Shown: positions 8,082-17,217 of the stretch, piece after piece
Numbering within the stretch: the stretch's first letter is position 1
Layout of the letters: each line of letters starts with the position of its first letter
NCBI GenBank assembly: GCA_011391635.1
Contig: JAABQD010000018.1
Location: forward strand, 1 to 53,137
Direction of reading: 5' to 3'
Origin: Sulfurimonas sp.
GTDB taxonomy: Bacteria; Campylobacterota; Campylobacteria; Campylobacterales; Sulfurimonadaceae
DNA: 53,137 nucleotides
Position numbers and translations under genes: made by a program
The notes under the pieces: generated by a model
Databases searched by the model: none
What the model saw: only the letters and a program-made list of their open reading frames with translations
Told to the model about the DNA's origin: nothing

Positions 8082-8402
8082 ATGCAAATGGTCGTAGATT
8101 CCCTCAGAAAAAAAGGGAAAATTTATAAAAAAATGCAAGAGCTCCCTCCAAAAGAGTTGGGCATACGCAACAAGATAAAAATTTATAAAGCAACCGATAT
8201 CAACGGCTACTTTTGGGCTATTTTTGCCATTAGTCAAAAAAGTCGGCTTCTTATGAAAGATGTGCATAAATTTGAAGAGATATACGCCAAACTTAAACTC
8301 TATTTCGACCATAACTTTAAACACAAAGTTATCTTCATTGATGCTCCGCTCTGCTCCAAAGCCAAAGAAGCACTTGAAGCTCAGGGCTGGAAGATTCACT
8401 GA
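8082..8402 (+). CDS. Hypothetical protein upstream of coaX, 106 aa
   Basis: A small soluble basic protein, not recognised. It has an N-terminal basic helix, a strand-rich centre (IKIYKATDINGYFWAIFAIS) and a C-terminal stretch with Cys in DAPLCSKAKEAL. It lies 14 bases after the DUF4395 gene, and its stop overlaps the coaX start as TGATG, so it is translationally coupled to coaX. No signal peptide or membrane segment is present. Confidence 0.65.
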   Translation: MQMVVDSLRKKGKIYKKMQELPPKELGIRNKIKIYKATDINGYFWAIFAISQKSRLLMKDVHKFEEIYAKLKLYFDHNFKHKVIFIDAPLCSKAKEALEAQGWKIH

Positions 8403-9019
8403 TGTTGCTTTGTGATGTTGGCAATACCTCTTACCATTTTTTAGATGGCGTGGAGGATTATAAAAGGGAAGCAAACTCTTTTGACCCTTCCTCTGTTAAA
8501 GAAAAAGTTTATTATATCTGCGTCAATCCACATGCCAAGATAATTTTGCAAGAGTTAGAAAACTGGATAGATTTATCTTGGCATGTGGATATGAAAAACT
8601 ACTATGAAACGATGGGCATTGATAGAATTGTGGCATGTGGAACTCTTGAGAATGGGATTATCATAGATGCTGGAAGTGCTGTAACTGTGGATATTGTAAA
8701 AGATGGCGTATTTGAGGGCGGATTTATTTATGCTGGTTTACGGGCGATGCAACAAACCTACAAAAATATCTCTCCTGCTCTTGATTACTCATTTAACTTT
8801 GAGCTAGATTTGGATAAAATGCCGAAAAATTCGCAGGATGCCATAAGTTATGGCTATCTCAAAACACTCTATTGCGAAGTTATGTCTCATCAAATGGATA
8901 TTGTTTTAACAGGTGGAGATGCAAAAGAGTTTGCAAAAATATTTCCACATGCCAAGATAGATGAGAGAGTGATTTTTGAAGGTATGAAAAAGATTATGAA
9001 AAAGGCTAATGTATGTTAA
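8402..9019 (+). CDS. coaX: Type III pantothenate kinase
   Basis: The 205-residue protein is at the short end for CoaX. It shows the acetate-kinase/ASKHA motifs of the type III family: LLCDVGNTS at the N-terminus, the MGIDR motif near residue 72, the DAGSAVTVDIV phosphate loop near 90, and GGFIYAGLRAM near 107. It phosphorylates pantothenate as the first step of coenzyme A synthesis. Four copies of the GGCATGTGG word lie within 430 bases of this gene (8528, 8580, 8632, 8945), the densest cluster in the window. Two encode Pro-His-Ala-Lys and one Trp-His-Val-Asp. Its end overlaps hisG by 7 bases. Confidence 0.9.
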   Translation: MLLCDVGNTSYHFLDGVEDYKREANSFDPSSVKEKVYYICVNPHAKIILQELENWIDLSWHVDMKNYYETMGIDRIVACGTLENGIIIDAGSAVTVDIVKDGVFEGGFIYAGLRAMQQTYKNISPALDYSFNFELDLDKMPKNSQDAISYGYLKTLYCEVMSHQMDIVLTGGDAKEFAKIFPHAKIDERVIFEGMKKIMKKANVC

Positions 9020-9636
9020 CAGTTGCACTTCCAAAGGGTCGCATAGCACAAGAGACACTTGAGATTTTTGAGACAATTTTTGGTGACAGTTTTAAGTTTG
9101 ATGATAGAAAACTTATCTTAGAAACTCCAAATTTTCGTTTTTTACTTGTTCGCAATCAAGATGTTGCGACCTATGTTTATCATCAAGCAGCAGACATCGG
9201 CGTAGTCGGACTCGATACACTCGAAGAGCAGGGGCTAGATGTTATCAGACTCCTTGACCTTAAACGAGGGATTTGTAAAGTTGCTATCGGTATGAGAAAT
9301 GGCGAAAAACTTGACCTCGACAAACCAGAACTCAAAGTCGCAACAAAAATGGTCAACATCACAAAACGCTACTTTGAAGAGCGAGCAGTCTCTGTGGATA
9401 TCATCAAACTCTATGGCTCGATAGAACTCGCTCCCCTCATAGGTCTGGCAGATATGATAGTCGATGTGGTTGAAACTGGGGCTACGATGAAGCAAAACGG
9501 CTTAGAAGTGGTGCAAGATATCATGACTTCATCCACTTATCTCATCGCCAACAAAAACAGCTACATTGCTAAAAAAGATAAAATCCTAGACATCTATGAA
9601 AAAATAAATGAGATTATCAAAGCAGAGCAAAAATAG
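9013..9636 (+). CDS. hisG: ATP phosphoribosyltransferase, short (HisZ-dependent) form
   Basis: A 207-residue HisG of the short type. Motifs include LPKGRIAQE at the N-terminus, the GVVGLDTLEE segment, and the PRPP-binding stretch ADMIVDVVETGATMKQNGL near 148-166. It lacks the C-terminal ACT-like regulatory domain of long HisG enzymes. Short HisG normally works as a hetero-octamer with HisZ, which is not in this window. It catalyses the first step of histidine synthesis, joining ATP and PRPP. It overlaps coaX upstream and is 2 bases from a methyltransferase gene downstream. Confidence 0.93.
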   Translation: MLTVALPKGRIAQETLEIFETIFGDSFKFDDRKLILETPNFRFLLVRNQDVATYVYHQAADIGVVGLDTLEEQGLDVIRLLDLKRGICKVAIGMRNGEKLDLDKPELKVATKMVNITKRYFEERAVSVDIIKLYGSIELAPLIGLADMIVDVVETGATMKQNGLEVVQDIMTSSTYLIANKNSYIAKKDKILDIYEKINEIIKAEQK

Positions 9637-9638
9637 TA

Positions 9639-10325
9639 ATGACAAATTTAGACCTATATGCAAAAGCGGAACATCTTCTAGGCATAGAAGAGGCGACCGA
9701 AGCACTTTATGATTTGTATCGCTCAGAGCTTGATGAGAAGGGTGTAAAAACTCTTTTAGATATCGGGTGTGGACGAGGCGGTTTTATGCGTCGTATGATG
9801 AGTGATGGTGTTGTGTGCAAGGGTGTGGACTTAAGCTCAGTTATGGTCGAGGAGTGTAAGCTTCTAGGGCTTGATGCTGAGTGCATTGATGTCTCAGAGG
9901 TGGGTGGAAAATATGATGCGGTTGTGGCTATATTTGATGTACTCAACTTTTTAAATCAAGAAGCACTTCTAAAATTTTTGGATGCAGTGTCAGAAAAACT
10001 GAGCGACGATGGAATTTTTATCGCTGATATCAACACCCGTTATGGTTTTAGCGATGTGGCCGAAGGCACGATGAGCAGTGAAAATGAAAAAGAGTTTTTG
10101 AGTGTCGATGCGGTATTTGAAAATGATGAGCTTCATACAAAATTTACACTTTTTGAAAAAAATGAAGAGAGAAGTTACACAAAATATCAAGATACGATTA
10201 TCCAATATTTTCATAAAATAAAAACATTTCAAAATGTAAGCGGACTCAAACTCATCGAAAAACAGACTTTTTCACTCTATGATACAGAAGATAAAACACT
10301 TCTTATCTTTAAAAAGAGAGTATAA
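9639..10325 (+). CDS. Class I SAM-dependent methyltransferase
   Basis: The 228-residue protein carries the Rossmann-fold SAM-binding motif LLDIGCGRGGFM near residues 40-51, motif II with GVDLSSVMV, and motif III with YDAVVAIFDVLNFL. The substrate cannot be inferred; small-molecule methylation is the commonest role for this group. It starts 2 bases after hisG and abuts the YceI gene, so it belongs to the coaX-hisG transcript. Confidence 0.82.
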   Translation: MTNLDLYAKAEHLLGIEEATEALYDLYRSELDEKGVKTLLDIGCGRGGFMRRMMSDGVVCKGVDLSSVMVEECKLLGLDAECIDVSEVGGKYDAVVAIFDVLNFLNQEALLKFLDAVSEKLSDDGIFIADINTRYGFSDVAEGTMSSENEKEFLSVDAVFENDELHTKFTLFEKNEERSYTKYQDTIIQYFHKIKTFQNVSGLKLIEKQTFSLYDTEDKTLLIFKKRV

Positions 10326-10910
10326 ATGTTGCAACTATTTTTTACGCTCATCATGGCAGTTGTAGCAGCAAATGCAAATGTGTCGATGTCTCAAAAAGGC
10401 GAAGTGGCAATTTTTTTTAAGGCATATAAAACTCCTTCTAAAACTCCTATAGATGGTCAATTTGAAAAGGTAAAATTTAGACCAGCATCCTCATCGGCTC
10501 AAACACTTGGAGAGATTTTTGTAAACTCTTATATAGATATCGAATCCAAAAGTGCGGTAGTAAAAACAAAAGAAAAAGAGAATGAGTTGCTCAAATATTG
10601 CTTTGATACGATGACAATACATGACATAAAAGCAAAAATTACAGATATGAAACCAAACAAAAGTACAAATTCAAAAGTGCGAACAGGGAAATTTTTTGTC
10701 AATATTAGTATGAATGGGGTACTTAGAAATATTCCTATGGATTACATTTTTAAAAATGGTACGATTACTATAAATGGGGTCATTGATTTACATGAATTTA
10801 ATGCTGGATTGATACATGAACTTGTAAATCAAGAGTTTGATAGACAACATCAAGAGAGGTTATCGCAAAAAGTTGAAATAGTCTTGCGAACGATTGTCTC
10901 CAGTTTGTAA
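10326..10910 (+). CDS. YceI-like periplasmic protein
   Basis: A 194-residue exported protein. The N-terminus LFFTLIMAVVAANA is a short signal peptide. The mature region carries the YceI-type pattern: VAIFFKAYKTPSKTPIDGQF near 27-46, then a strand-rich half-barrel ending with a helix. YceI lipocalin-like proteins bind isoprenoids in the periplasm; the ligand here is unknown. The start follows the methyltransferase stop directly. A single Cys is near residue 91. The assignment rests on the first strand pattern and length. Confidence 0.65.
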   Translation: MLQLFFTLIMAVVAANANVSMSQKGEVAIFFKAYKTPSKTPIDGQFEKVKFRPASSSAQTLGEIFVNSYIDIESKSAVVKTKEKENELLKYCFDTMTIHDIKAKITDMKPNKSTNSKVRTGKFFVNISMNGVLRNIPMDYIFKNGTITINGVIDLHEFNAGLIHELVNQEFDRQHQERLSQKVEIVLRTIVSSL

Positions 10911-10953
10911 TACTTTTTCTTTATTCTTCTAAATCTTTTTAGAGGAGTATCTC

Positions 10954-12705
10954 GTGACATTCTCTATAATACAATTTATAAAAAATATCACTTTTGTCAA
11001 TAAATTTATCATCTCAATGAGTATGATAACTGTTAGTTTTTTTTCTGTTGCACTCTCTTTTTACATATATAGCTCCTATATGAAAAACTCACAATCGCTT
11101 AGTGTACTCAATTCAAATCTTTTAAAAGAGAATATTTCCAATATTAATATGTCCAATAAAGAGACAAAAACTATTTTTAATCACATTACCAATATCAGCA
11201 ATGAAATATCTATTTTTTACGATGATTTATCTCGTCTAAGAAAGCTGGATGATCAGATTTCATTATTGAGTTTTAAAGAGCATGAAAACAGAAAAATGCA
11301 AAGAGTTGCAAAAGAGCTTATGGAATGGTCTGAGAGTTCAAAAGCATCAAAAAACGATCATATTTCTCCAAAAGCAGGGCAGTTAAACATTCAAGCAAAG
11401 ATTTTTTTGGAAAATCCAAATCCATTAGCAGCGTCTGATATTCAAGCAACGATTCAAGATATTTCAAGCACTATAATATACAGAGCAATGGAGGAGAATG
11501 CAAAATTTTCTACTTTTATGGACGATGCACACACTAAGATAACGCTAGTCAATACATTGCTAGAAAAAAATCTTCTTTCAATTGAAGAAGAGAATGTCAA
11601 AAGAGCAGAAATTGTTACTTTGTCAAAATCAATAGTAACTGTAGTTGTCATTGCGATGTTTATACTTATCATCATGATATTTTTAACAGCTATGTTGCTC
11701 AAAAACTTTTCATCCAAATTTAGTAAAATTGTAAATGTTTTAAAGAGTTTAATCAAAGATGACAAAGTAGATTTGCAATGTACTCTTGAGTATGACGCAA
11801 AATCAAAAGATGAAATTTATTTTATATCCAAAGCTCTCAATGATATATTTGAAATATTGAAAAATACAATCTTGCAAGCCACAATAAGTGCAAATAAAAA
11901 TGTACAAACGAGTGATATTTTAAAAGCTGCTTCTGTTGAACTTGCTGCGACGATTAAAGAGCAAAAACACAATATTGAAAATATAGACCAATTGATTTTG
12001 GATGTTGTAAAAAATCTTGATGAAGCAGAAGATATGTCCGTTTGCACACATAAAGATTTAAAATCCAATAAAGAAGCAATGGAGACATTTTCAGATAATT
12101 TACAAGAGGTTGTAAAAACTGTAAAAGTGAGTGCAAATAAACAGAGAGAACTCTCAAAAGATATGAGTACGCTCACAGCTCAAGCTTCACAAACAAAAGA
12201 TGTTTTAAATATTATAGCTGATATAGCAAATCAAACAAATCTTCTAGCACTAAATGCTGCCATCGAAGCTGCAAGAGCAGGTGAGCATGGACGAGGATTC
12301 GCAGTGGTCGCAGATGAAGTGCGAAAATTAGCAGAAAAAACACATGGAAGTCTTCAAGATATTGATGTCACGATAAATATTATACTTCAAAGCATACATC
12401 AAAATAGTACAGCTATCTCAAATGTAAGTGATGATATGTTGAAAATTTCTCAAACAGCCTCAAGTCTGATTACTTATGCAAAAGAGACAGAAAATAAAAT
12501 TGTGGATTCTGTGCAGGTTTCTTCAAATATTATGGAAATAAATACACATATTTCAATACAGACAAAAATGCTTATCGATCAGATGCAAAAAACGATAGAT
12601 TTATCAAAAAACAATAGAGTGACAAGTAAAAAAGTAAGAGAAGCCGCTATAAGTATAGATCAAGATTCTGAACAACTTAAAGAGGCTTTAGAACTCTTTA
12701 GATAG
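10954..12705 (+). CDS. Methyl-accepting chemotaxis protein, membrane-bound
   Basis: Start is GTG at 10954 with AGAGGAG six bases upstream. The 583-residue protein has a first membrane helix at about 18-42, a periplasmic sensor of about 165 residues that is mostly helical (four-helix-bundle type, ligand unknown), a second membrane helix near 210-240 and a HAMP-like stretch. The cytoplasmic signalling hairpin carries the universal tip with [20 protein letters not shown] near 430-450. It should relay to CheA/CheW. A run of same-strand genes ends here. Confidence 0.93.
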   Translation: MTFSIIQFIKNITFVNKFIISMSMITVSFFSVALSFYIYSSYMKNSQSLSVLNSNLLKENISNINMSNKETKTIFNHITNISNEISIFYDDLSRLRKLDDQISLLSFKEHENRKMQRVAKELMEWSESSKASKNDHISPKAGQLNIQAKIFLENPNPLAASDIQATIQDISSTIIYRAMEENAKFSTFMDDAHTKITLVNTLLEKNLLSIEEENVKRAEIVTLSKSIVTVVVIAMFILIIMIFLTAMLLKNFSSKFSKIVNVLKSLIKDDKVDLQCTLEYDAKSKDEIYFISKALNDIFEILKNTILQATISANKNVQTSDILKAASVELAATIKEQKHNIENIDQLILDVVKNLDEAEDMSVCTHKDLKSNKEAMETFSDNLQEVVKTVKVSANKQRELSKDMSTLTAQASQTKDVLNIIADIANQTNLLALNAAIEAARAGEHGRGFAVVADEVRKLAEKTHGSLQDIDVTINIILQSIHQNSTAISNVSDDMLKISQTASSLITYAKETENKIVDSVQVSSNIMEINTHISIQTKMLIDQMQKTIDLSKNNRVTSKKVREAAISIDQDSEQLKEALELFR

Positions 12706-12803
12706 TCACTCTTCGTCTATAAACAAAGAAATAGTTTTGAAATTTACATTGTTATAAGATAGCAGTGGATATACTCTAAATATAAATATATAAGGAGTTA
12801 TGC

Positions 12804-13064
12804 ATGAGTCATAAACATAAAGCAAAAATCGAAAAATTATTCGAACATCCAGCATCTGGAAATATTGATGAAAAAAGAGTTTTAGGTGCGTTAGAACACT
12901 ACGGAGTAGATGTTGATACTACAAAACAAAATAAAGCGAAACTCTCTAAAGATGGTCATGAGTATGTTCTTGTTCTTTCTCATGGAAATGATTTGTCAAA
13001 AGAGGCTATCGTACACCTTCGCCACTTCTTAGAATCAGTGAATTTGACTCCAGATAAACTCTAA
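12804..13064 (+). CDS. Small protein of a HicA-like hypothetical family, 86 aa
   Basis: The sequence begins MSHKHKAKIEKLFEHPASGNID and ends LRHFLESVNLTPDKL, a pattern I associate with a widespread family of small uncharacterised proteins having a HicA-like fold (helix, three strands, helix). No HicB-type antitoxin lies next to it, so a toxin role is not supported. A good AAGGAGTT site precedes the ATG by 6 bases, and a clear terminator follows. It appears to be a single-gene transcript. Confidence 0.7.
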   Translation: MSHKHKAKIEKLFEHPASGNIDEKRVLGALEHYGVDVDTTKQNKAKLSKDGHEYVLVLSHGNDLSKEAIVHLRHFLESVNLTPDKL

Positions 13065-13072
13065 GCTTCAAA

Positions 13073-13117
13073 CTTCAAAGTCGCTTTTAGAGCGATTCTG
13101 AAGCCTCTTTACTTTTT
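13073..13117. terminator. Rho-independent-type terminator between convergent genes
   Basis: CTTCA at 13073-13077 pairs with TGAAG at 13099-13103, and TCGCT at 13081-13085 pairs with AGCGA at 13091-13095. A T-rich run follows at about 13108-13119. It lies between the 86-aa gene and the convergent GGDEF gene and may act on both. Confidence 0.65.
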
Positions 13118-14278
13118 TTACACTTGTTTGTATATAGAGTAATTGTTTTTACCAATTCTTTTGATATTGTACATCGCTTTATCCGCTCTTTGTAAGAGTT
13201 CTTCTATGTTGTCTCCATGTTCAGGATAGAGACTAATCCCAATGCTTACCCCAACATGACATCTATGGTCCTTGTAGGGGCAATACTCATTGACCTCTTT
13301 GATAAGTGTTTTTGCTATCTCTTTGACATGTTCAACATCACTTATATCTCCGAGTGCAATGGCGAACTCATCTCCGCCGACTCGTGCGACTGTATCGGTT
13401 ACTCTTACAACAGATTTAAGTCTGGCTCCTACTGTTTTTAGAATAATATCTCCAGCTTCATGACCAAGTGTGTCATTGATAGATTTAAATCCATCCAAAT
13501 CTAAAAACATAATGGCAACAATCTTTTGATTCATTCTTGCTCGTTTAAACATATCAAAAACGATATCTTGAAAGTAGAGTCTATTTGGCAGTGTTGTTAC
13601 AATATCACATGTCGCTAACTCTTCTAATCTCTTATTTGCACTTCTTAAATCGTGCGTAAGAAGGAAAAGAGATTCTCTCTCTTTATTTAATTCATCCGAA
13701 ATAAATCGTATATTTTTGATAAATTGGCTTATTAGAAAAAATATACCGCCAAATCCTGCACTGAGATTTAAAAATACGAAAGTTTTAAGTGCAAAGGGTG
13801 GAATTTGGTTTTGCATATTTTCTGATAAATGTGCATCAAAAAGAGTGGATATAAGTACAAGAAGTAAAAAAAGAGCAAACCATTTGGCTCCATGTTTTAC
13901 ACTCTCACTGTACATTACAGCAGCGATAGGTGCATAAAAAGACCAGATTAAAACAAAACTACCACCATAAAAACCACCAAGCACCCACATTAATATAAAC
14001 GGTAGAAATAAAATTAATAAGAGTTGGATAATTTCAAAAAAAATGAAATTTTTTGTTTTATAGAGTAAAAAAATAGAGGATACCGATATAAGCACATATG
14101 CCAGAGGAACGAGTGAGGCTACCACATTATCAAGTATTAAGTAGATAAAACTCCATAATAATGCAGGTAAAGAGACATAAATAGGTAGAAGTGTTAATGC
14201 AATTTTTTTTGAGATCAAATCCTCACCATCTGTTGGCAAAATACCAACTCTGGATAGTTTATTTAAAAGATTTTTCAC
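13118..14278 (-). CDS. Membrane-anchored GGDEF diguanylate cyclase
   Basis: A 386-residue protein. The first 200 residues hold about six hydrophobic segments, a membrane sensor of unknown ligand, followed by a helical linker and a GGDEF domain with TLPNRLYF, FLDLDGFKSIND, GHEAGD and the active site RVGGDEFAIAL. An RxxD inhibitory site (RVTD) precedes the active site, so product inhibition is expected. It makes c-di-GMP from two GTP. The start is GTG and lies 9 bases downstream of the CZB chemoreceptor gene, so the two are co-transcribed. Confidence 0.9.
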   Translation of the reverse strand: MKNLLNKLSRVGILPTDGEDLISKKIALTLLPIYVSLPALLWSFIYLILDNVVASLVPLAYVLISVSSIFLLYKTKNFIFFEIIQLLLILFLPFILMWVLGGFYGGSFVLIWSFYAPIAAVMYSESVKHGAKWFALFLLLVLISTLFDAHLSENMQNQIPPFALKTFVFLNLSAGFGGIFFLISQFIKNIRFISDELNKERESLFLLTHDLRSANKRLEELATCDIVTTLPNRLYFQDIVFDMFKRARMNQKIVAIMFLDLDGFKSINDTLGHEAGDIILKTVGARLKSVVRVTDTVARVGGDEFAIALGDISDVEHVKEIAKTLIKEVNEYCPYKDHRCHVGVSIGISLYPEHGDNIEELLQRADKAMYNIKRIGKNNYSIYKQV

Positions 14279-14287
14279 GGTACAAAT

Positions 14288-15382
14288 TTAACTTTTATCA
14301 TGTAAAATTTTATCAAGAGTAGAAAATACCTCGGTACTTCCTTTTTCCATCTCTTCAAAAGCACTTACCATTTGTTTTAAATCGACAGTGTCATGTACCA
14401 TCAAATCAAAGACTTTATGTGTTCCATTGTGTACAGTGGCATGTGGAGTCTCTAAACTAGAGTAACTATGTGTATGAGAAAAGTTCTCTTTACCATCGCC
14501 TTCATAGTACCATTTGCCAAGACGGCAGTTATGATGGTCAACAAATTTAAACTGTTCCTCTTTTGTGACAGCGGAGTAGTAAGTATTTACTTTCCATAAA
14601 ATATGGTCAAGTTTTGCAAGTGACATAAATACGCGGTCCGTTGTAAAACCAATTGTTTGAAAAGAGTCTTTTAAATCCACTGCATCATGTGTGAGACATC
14701 CATTGAGTTGCATAATCATCTCATTCGAGTTACCAATGCCATCTTTAACTTCTGAGAACTGTTCTGACATACTATCCACATCTTGTTTCATAGATTGGAG
14801 AGATATGTTGATTTCACTGACTGCTTTATCTGTTCTATCTGCAAGTTTTCTGACTTCATCCGCAACCACGGCAAATCCTCGTCCATGTTCACCAGCTCGA
14901 GCTGCTTCAATCGCCGCATTGAGTGCAAGAAGATTTGTTTGATCAGAAATATCTTTGATGAGGGTGAGAATACTTGATATATCATTCGTTCTTTGTGAAA
15001 GTCCTTGTACGGTATTCATAGATGCATCAGAGAGTTCATTTAAACTCTCGAGCGTTTGCGCAACACTTCTTGATTTTGCAGCAATTCTAGCAACACTATC
15101 TACAAGCTCATGTGTACGAACTAAACTACTCTTAGATGCAGTAACGGACTCATTCATATTGCTCTGAATATCAGCTATATTCGCTTTAAGATTGAGATTT
15201 TGCATCTTCATTAAAACTTCTGGAATATTTTCTTTGTGTTTTGCATGAAGTGCTTTGAGTTCATTTTCTAACTGTATGACTCTTGAATGCAAATCATGGT
15301 TTTGATTTTCGAGCACTTCATTTTCACTTTTTAATTTATTATAGTCCGATAGAGGTATGCCTGAATTTCCAAAAAAGCCCAT
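14288..15382 (-). CDS. Cytoplasmic chemoreceptor with C-terminal CZB zinc domain (TlpD-like)
   Basis: The 364-residue protein has no membrane segment. It has a coiled-coil N-terminus (about 10-60), a chemoreceptor signalling hairpin with [20 protein letters not shown] near 150-170, and a C-terminal CZB domain (about 255-364). The CZB zinc ligands are visible: His in LDHILWK, Cys in CRLGKWYY, His in [12 protein letters not shown]. This is the architecture of Helicobacter TlpD, a soluble energy and oxidant sensor in which the zinc-bound Cys is oxidised. AAGGAATT precedes the ATG. Co-transcribed with a diguanylate cyclase. Confidence 0.9.
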   Translation of the reverse strand: MGFFGNSGIPLSDYNKLKSENEVLENQNHDLHSRVIQLENELKALHAKHKENIPEVLMKMQNLNLKANIADIQSNMNESVTASKSSLVRTHELVDSVARIAAKSRSVAQTLESLNELSDASMNTVQGLSQRTNDISSILTLIKDISDQTNLLALNAAIEAARAGEHGRGFAVVADEVRKLADRTDKAVSEINISLQSMKQDVDSMSEQFSEVKDGIGNSNEMIMQLNGCLTHDAVDLKDSFQTIGFTTDRVFMSLAKLDHILWKVNTYYSAVTKEEQFKFVDHHNCRLGKWYYEGDGKENFSHTHSYSSLETPHATVHNGTHKVFDLMVHDTVDLKQMVSAFEEMEKGSTEVFSTLDKILHDKS

Positions 15383-15505
15383 GATAATTCCTTGTCAAAT
15401 ATAGATTTTACTTATTTCTAAATTCTAGCTAACTTTTATGTGAAATAACTTAAATTAGAGTTATAAATAAACTTTTTCCTTTAAAATTTGGTGCAATATG
15501 ACACC

Positions 15506-17119
15506 TTATAAACTCTTGTTCATTTCAATAAACTGTTCTGGTTTCCCTATGTGATATCCCTGCATATAATCCGCTCCAAGATTTTTAGTTGCTTCAAACA
15601 ACTCTTGGTCGCTGACAAACTCTGTGATGGTAGCAATGCCTAATTTTTTTGCAAAAATTAAAATAGTTTCAACAACCAATCTTGATTCAATACTATTGTT
15701 AATATTTTTGACAAGAGAGCCGTCGATTTTAAGGAAGTCAATATTGAGTTTGAGAATATGTTCAAAGTTTGAGTATCCTGTACCAAAATCATCAATTGCG
15801 ATTTTGCATCCAAATTCGCGTACTTGATTGACAAATTGCTCTACTTCTGTATAGTTTTCAATTCCCTCAGACTCTGTTACTTCAAATATAATTCTATTTG
15901 GTTCTCTAAAATTTTGAATTTTCTCTAAAATAAATGTAACCATATCTTGATTGATAATATCTTCTATAGATAAATTAATAGAAAAATCATAAGGTCTGTT
16001 TTCAAAATATTTGAGTGTCTCTTCAATCATTATTTTTGTAATGTGTTCATATAAAAAATATTTTTTTGCAATATCTAAAAAGAAGTAGGGAGAGATGACA
16101 TCGCCACTCTCATCGATAATGCGTACAAGTGCTTCATACTTTTCTATCTTGTTTGTATTTGCATTGTATATGGGTTGAAAATAGGGGATAACTCTATTAT
16201 CTTGGATTGCTTTTTTTATAGTGTTGTGCCATTTGATATTTTCATGTACTTTCTCTTTTGTTTTGTTGTTTTCATCATAAATAACAAACGCTTTTTTAGA
16301 TCTTCTTGCATCTTGCAAAGCGACATCTGCATTGATTAAAATATTATTTTTAGAGTGTGCTATGCCTGTTGTAATGCTCACATTAATATGAAATCCATCT
16401 ATAATCAACTCTTGATTTTTCAAATAGTTGATGATTTTAACAATTTTTTCTTGAAAGGAGTAGATATCTTGGGCTGTATCGATTAAAATAGCAAACTCAT
16501 CTGATGGAAGTTTATAGAGTTGGCATTGAGATTCTTTGAGATATTCTCGAATATTATTGGCAATCTGGATGAGAACTTTATCCCCGATTTTATACCCGTA
16601 GAGTTCATTAATATCTCTAAAATTGTTGAGATTAAAAAGTGCAAGGTTTGGATATTCTGAGTTGCTCAGTGCTTCGAGCAGTTTTTCACGATTGGGAAGT
16701 TTTGTAAGTATATCAGTAGTCTGACGGTGGATGGTTTCTTGTTGTTTTAAAAGCTCCGTGATATCTTGACGAATCGAGATATATTCGACAATTTTTCCAT
16801 TGATATCAATAATAGGCATAATTATAGCCGATACAGTGTAGGAAGAGCCATCCTTTGCACGATTTTTTACAACACCTCTCCAAATATTTTTAGAACTGAT
16901 TGTTTCCCAAAGTGCCTTAAAAGTTTCACGAGGTGTATCGGGATGGCTGATTATACTGTGTGATTTGCCGATGAGTTCCTCTGCATGATAGCCAGAGATA
17001 TTACTAAAATTTTTATTGACATAGGTTATTTTTCCATTTGGATCTGTTTTAGAGACAATACTAGATAAATCGACAGCCGTTTTATACTGTTCACTTAAAT
17101 TGTTCTCATTTTCAAGCAT
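15506..17119 (-). CDS. PAS - degenerate GGDEF - EAL protein
   Basis: A soluble 537-residue protein. The N-terminal PAS domain (about 10-125) has the Aer-like signature GYHAEELIGKSHSIISHPD and NRAKDGSSYTV. The GGDEF domain (about 135-290) has the degenerate site KLPSDEF instead of GGDEF and no RxxD site, so it is probably inactive or GTP-sensing. The EAL domain (about 300-535) is intact: YFQPIYN, YEALVRI, VTESEG, DDFGTGYSN, LKIDGSL. The likely net activity is c-di-GMP breakdown. AGAGGG precedes the ATG. It is a separate unit from its neighbours, with a gap of about 120 bases to the chemoreceptor gene. Confidence 0.9.
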   Translation of the reverse strand: MLENENNLSEQYKTAVDLSSIVSKTDPNGKITYVNKNFSNISGYHAEELIGKSHSIISHPDTPRETFKALWETISSKNIWRGVVKNRAKDGSSYTVSAIIMPIIDINGKIVEYISIRQDITELLKQQETIHRQTTDILTKLPNREKLLEALSNSEYPNLALFNLNNFRDINELYGYKIGDKVLIQIANNIREYLKESQCQLYKLPSDEFAILIDTAQDIYSFQEKIVKIINYLKNQELIIDGFHINVSITTGIAHSKNNILINADVALQDARRSKKAFVIYDENNKTKEKVHENIKWHNTIKKAIQDNRVIPYFQPIYNANTNKIEKYEALVRIIDESGDVISPYFFLDIAKKYFLYEHITKIMIEETLKYFENRPYDFSINLSIEDIINQDMVTFILEKIQNFREPNRIIFEVTESEGIENYTEVEQFVNQVREFGCKIAIDDFGTGYSNFEHILKLNIDFLKIDGSLVKNINNSIESRLVVETILIFAKKLGIATITEFVSDQELFEATKNLGADYMQGYHIGKPEQFIEMNKSL

Positions 17120-17217
17120 AAACTATTGCCCTCTGTGTTGCACATAAAATATTTAGGCTGTTATTCTATCATTTTTTTAAGCGTATTTGTTGTTTTTTTT
17201 AACAATTTTATCGTCAT

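Noticed and set aside
11454..12176. Antisense frames of 103 and 119 residues inside the chemoreceptor gene
   Set aside because: The sense frame carries the chemoreceptor signalling motif; the antisense frames have no RBS or recognisable domain.
12804..13064. HicA toxin
   Set aside because: There is no adjacent HicB-type antitoxin and the gene is a single unit with its own terminator.
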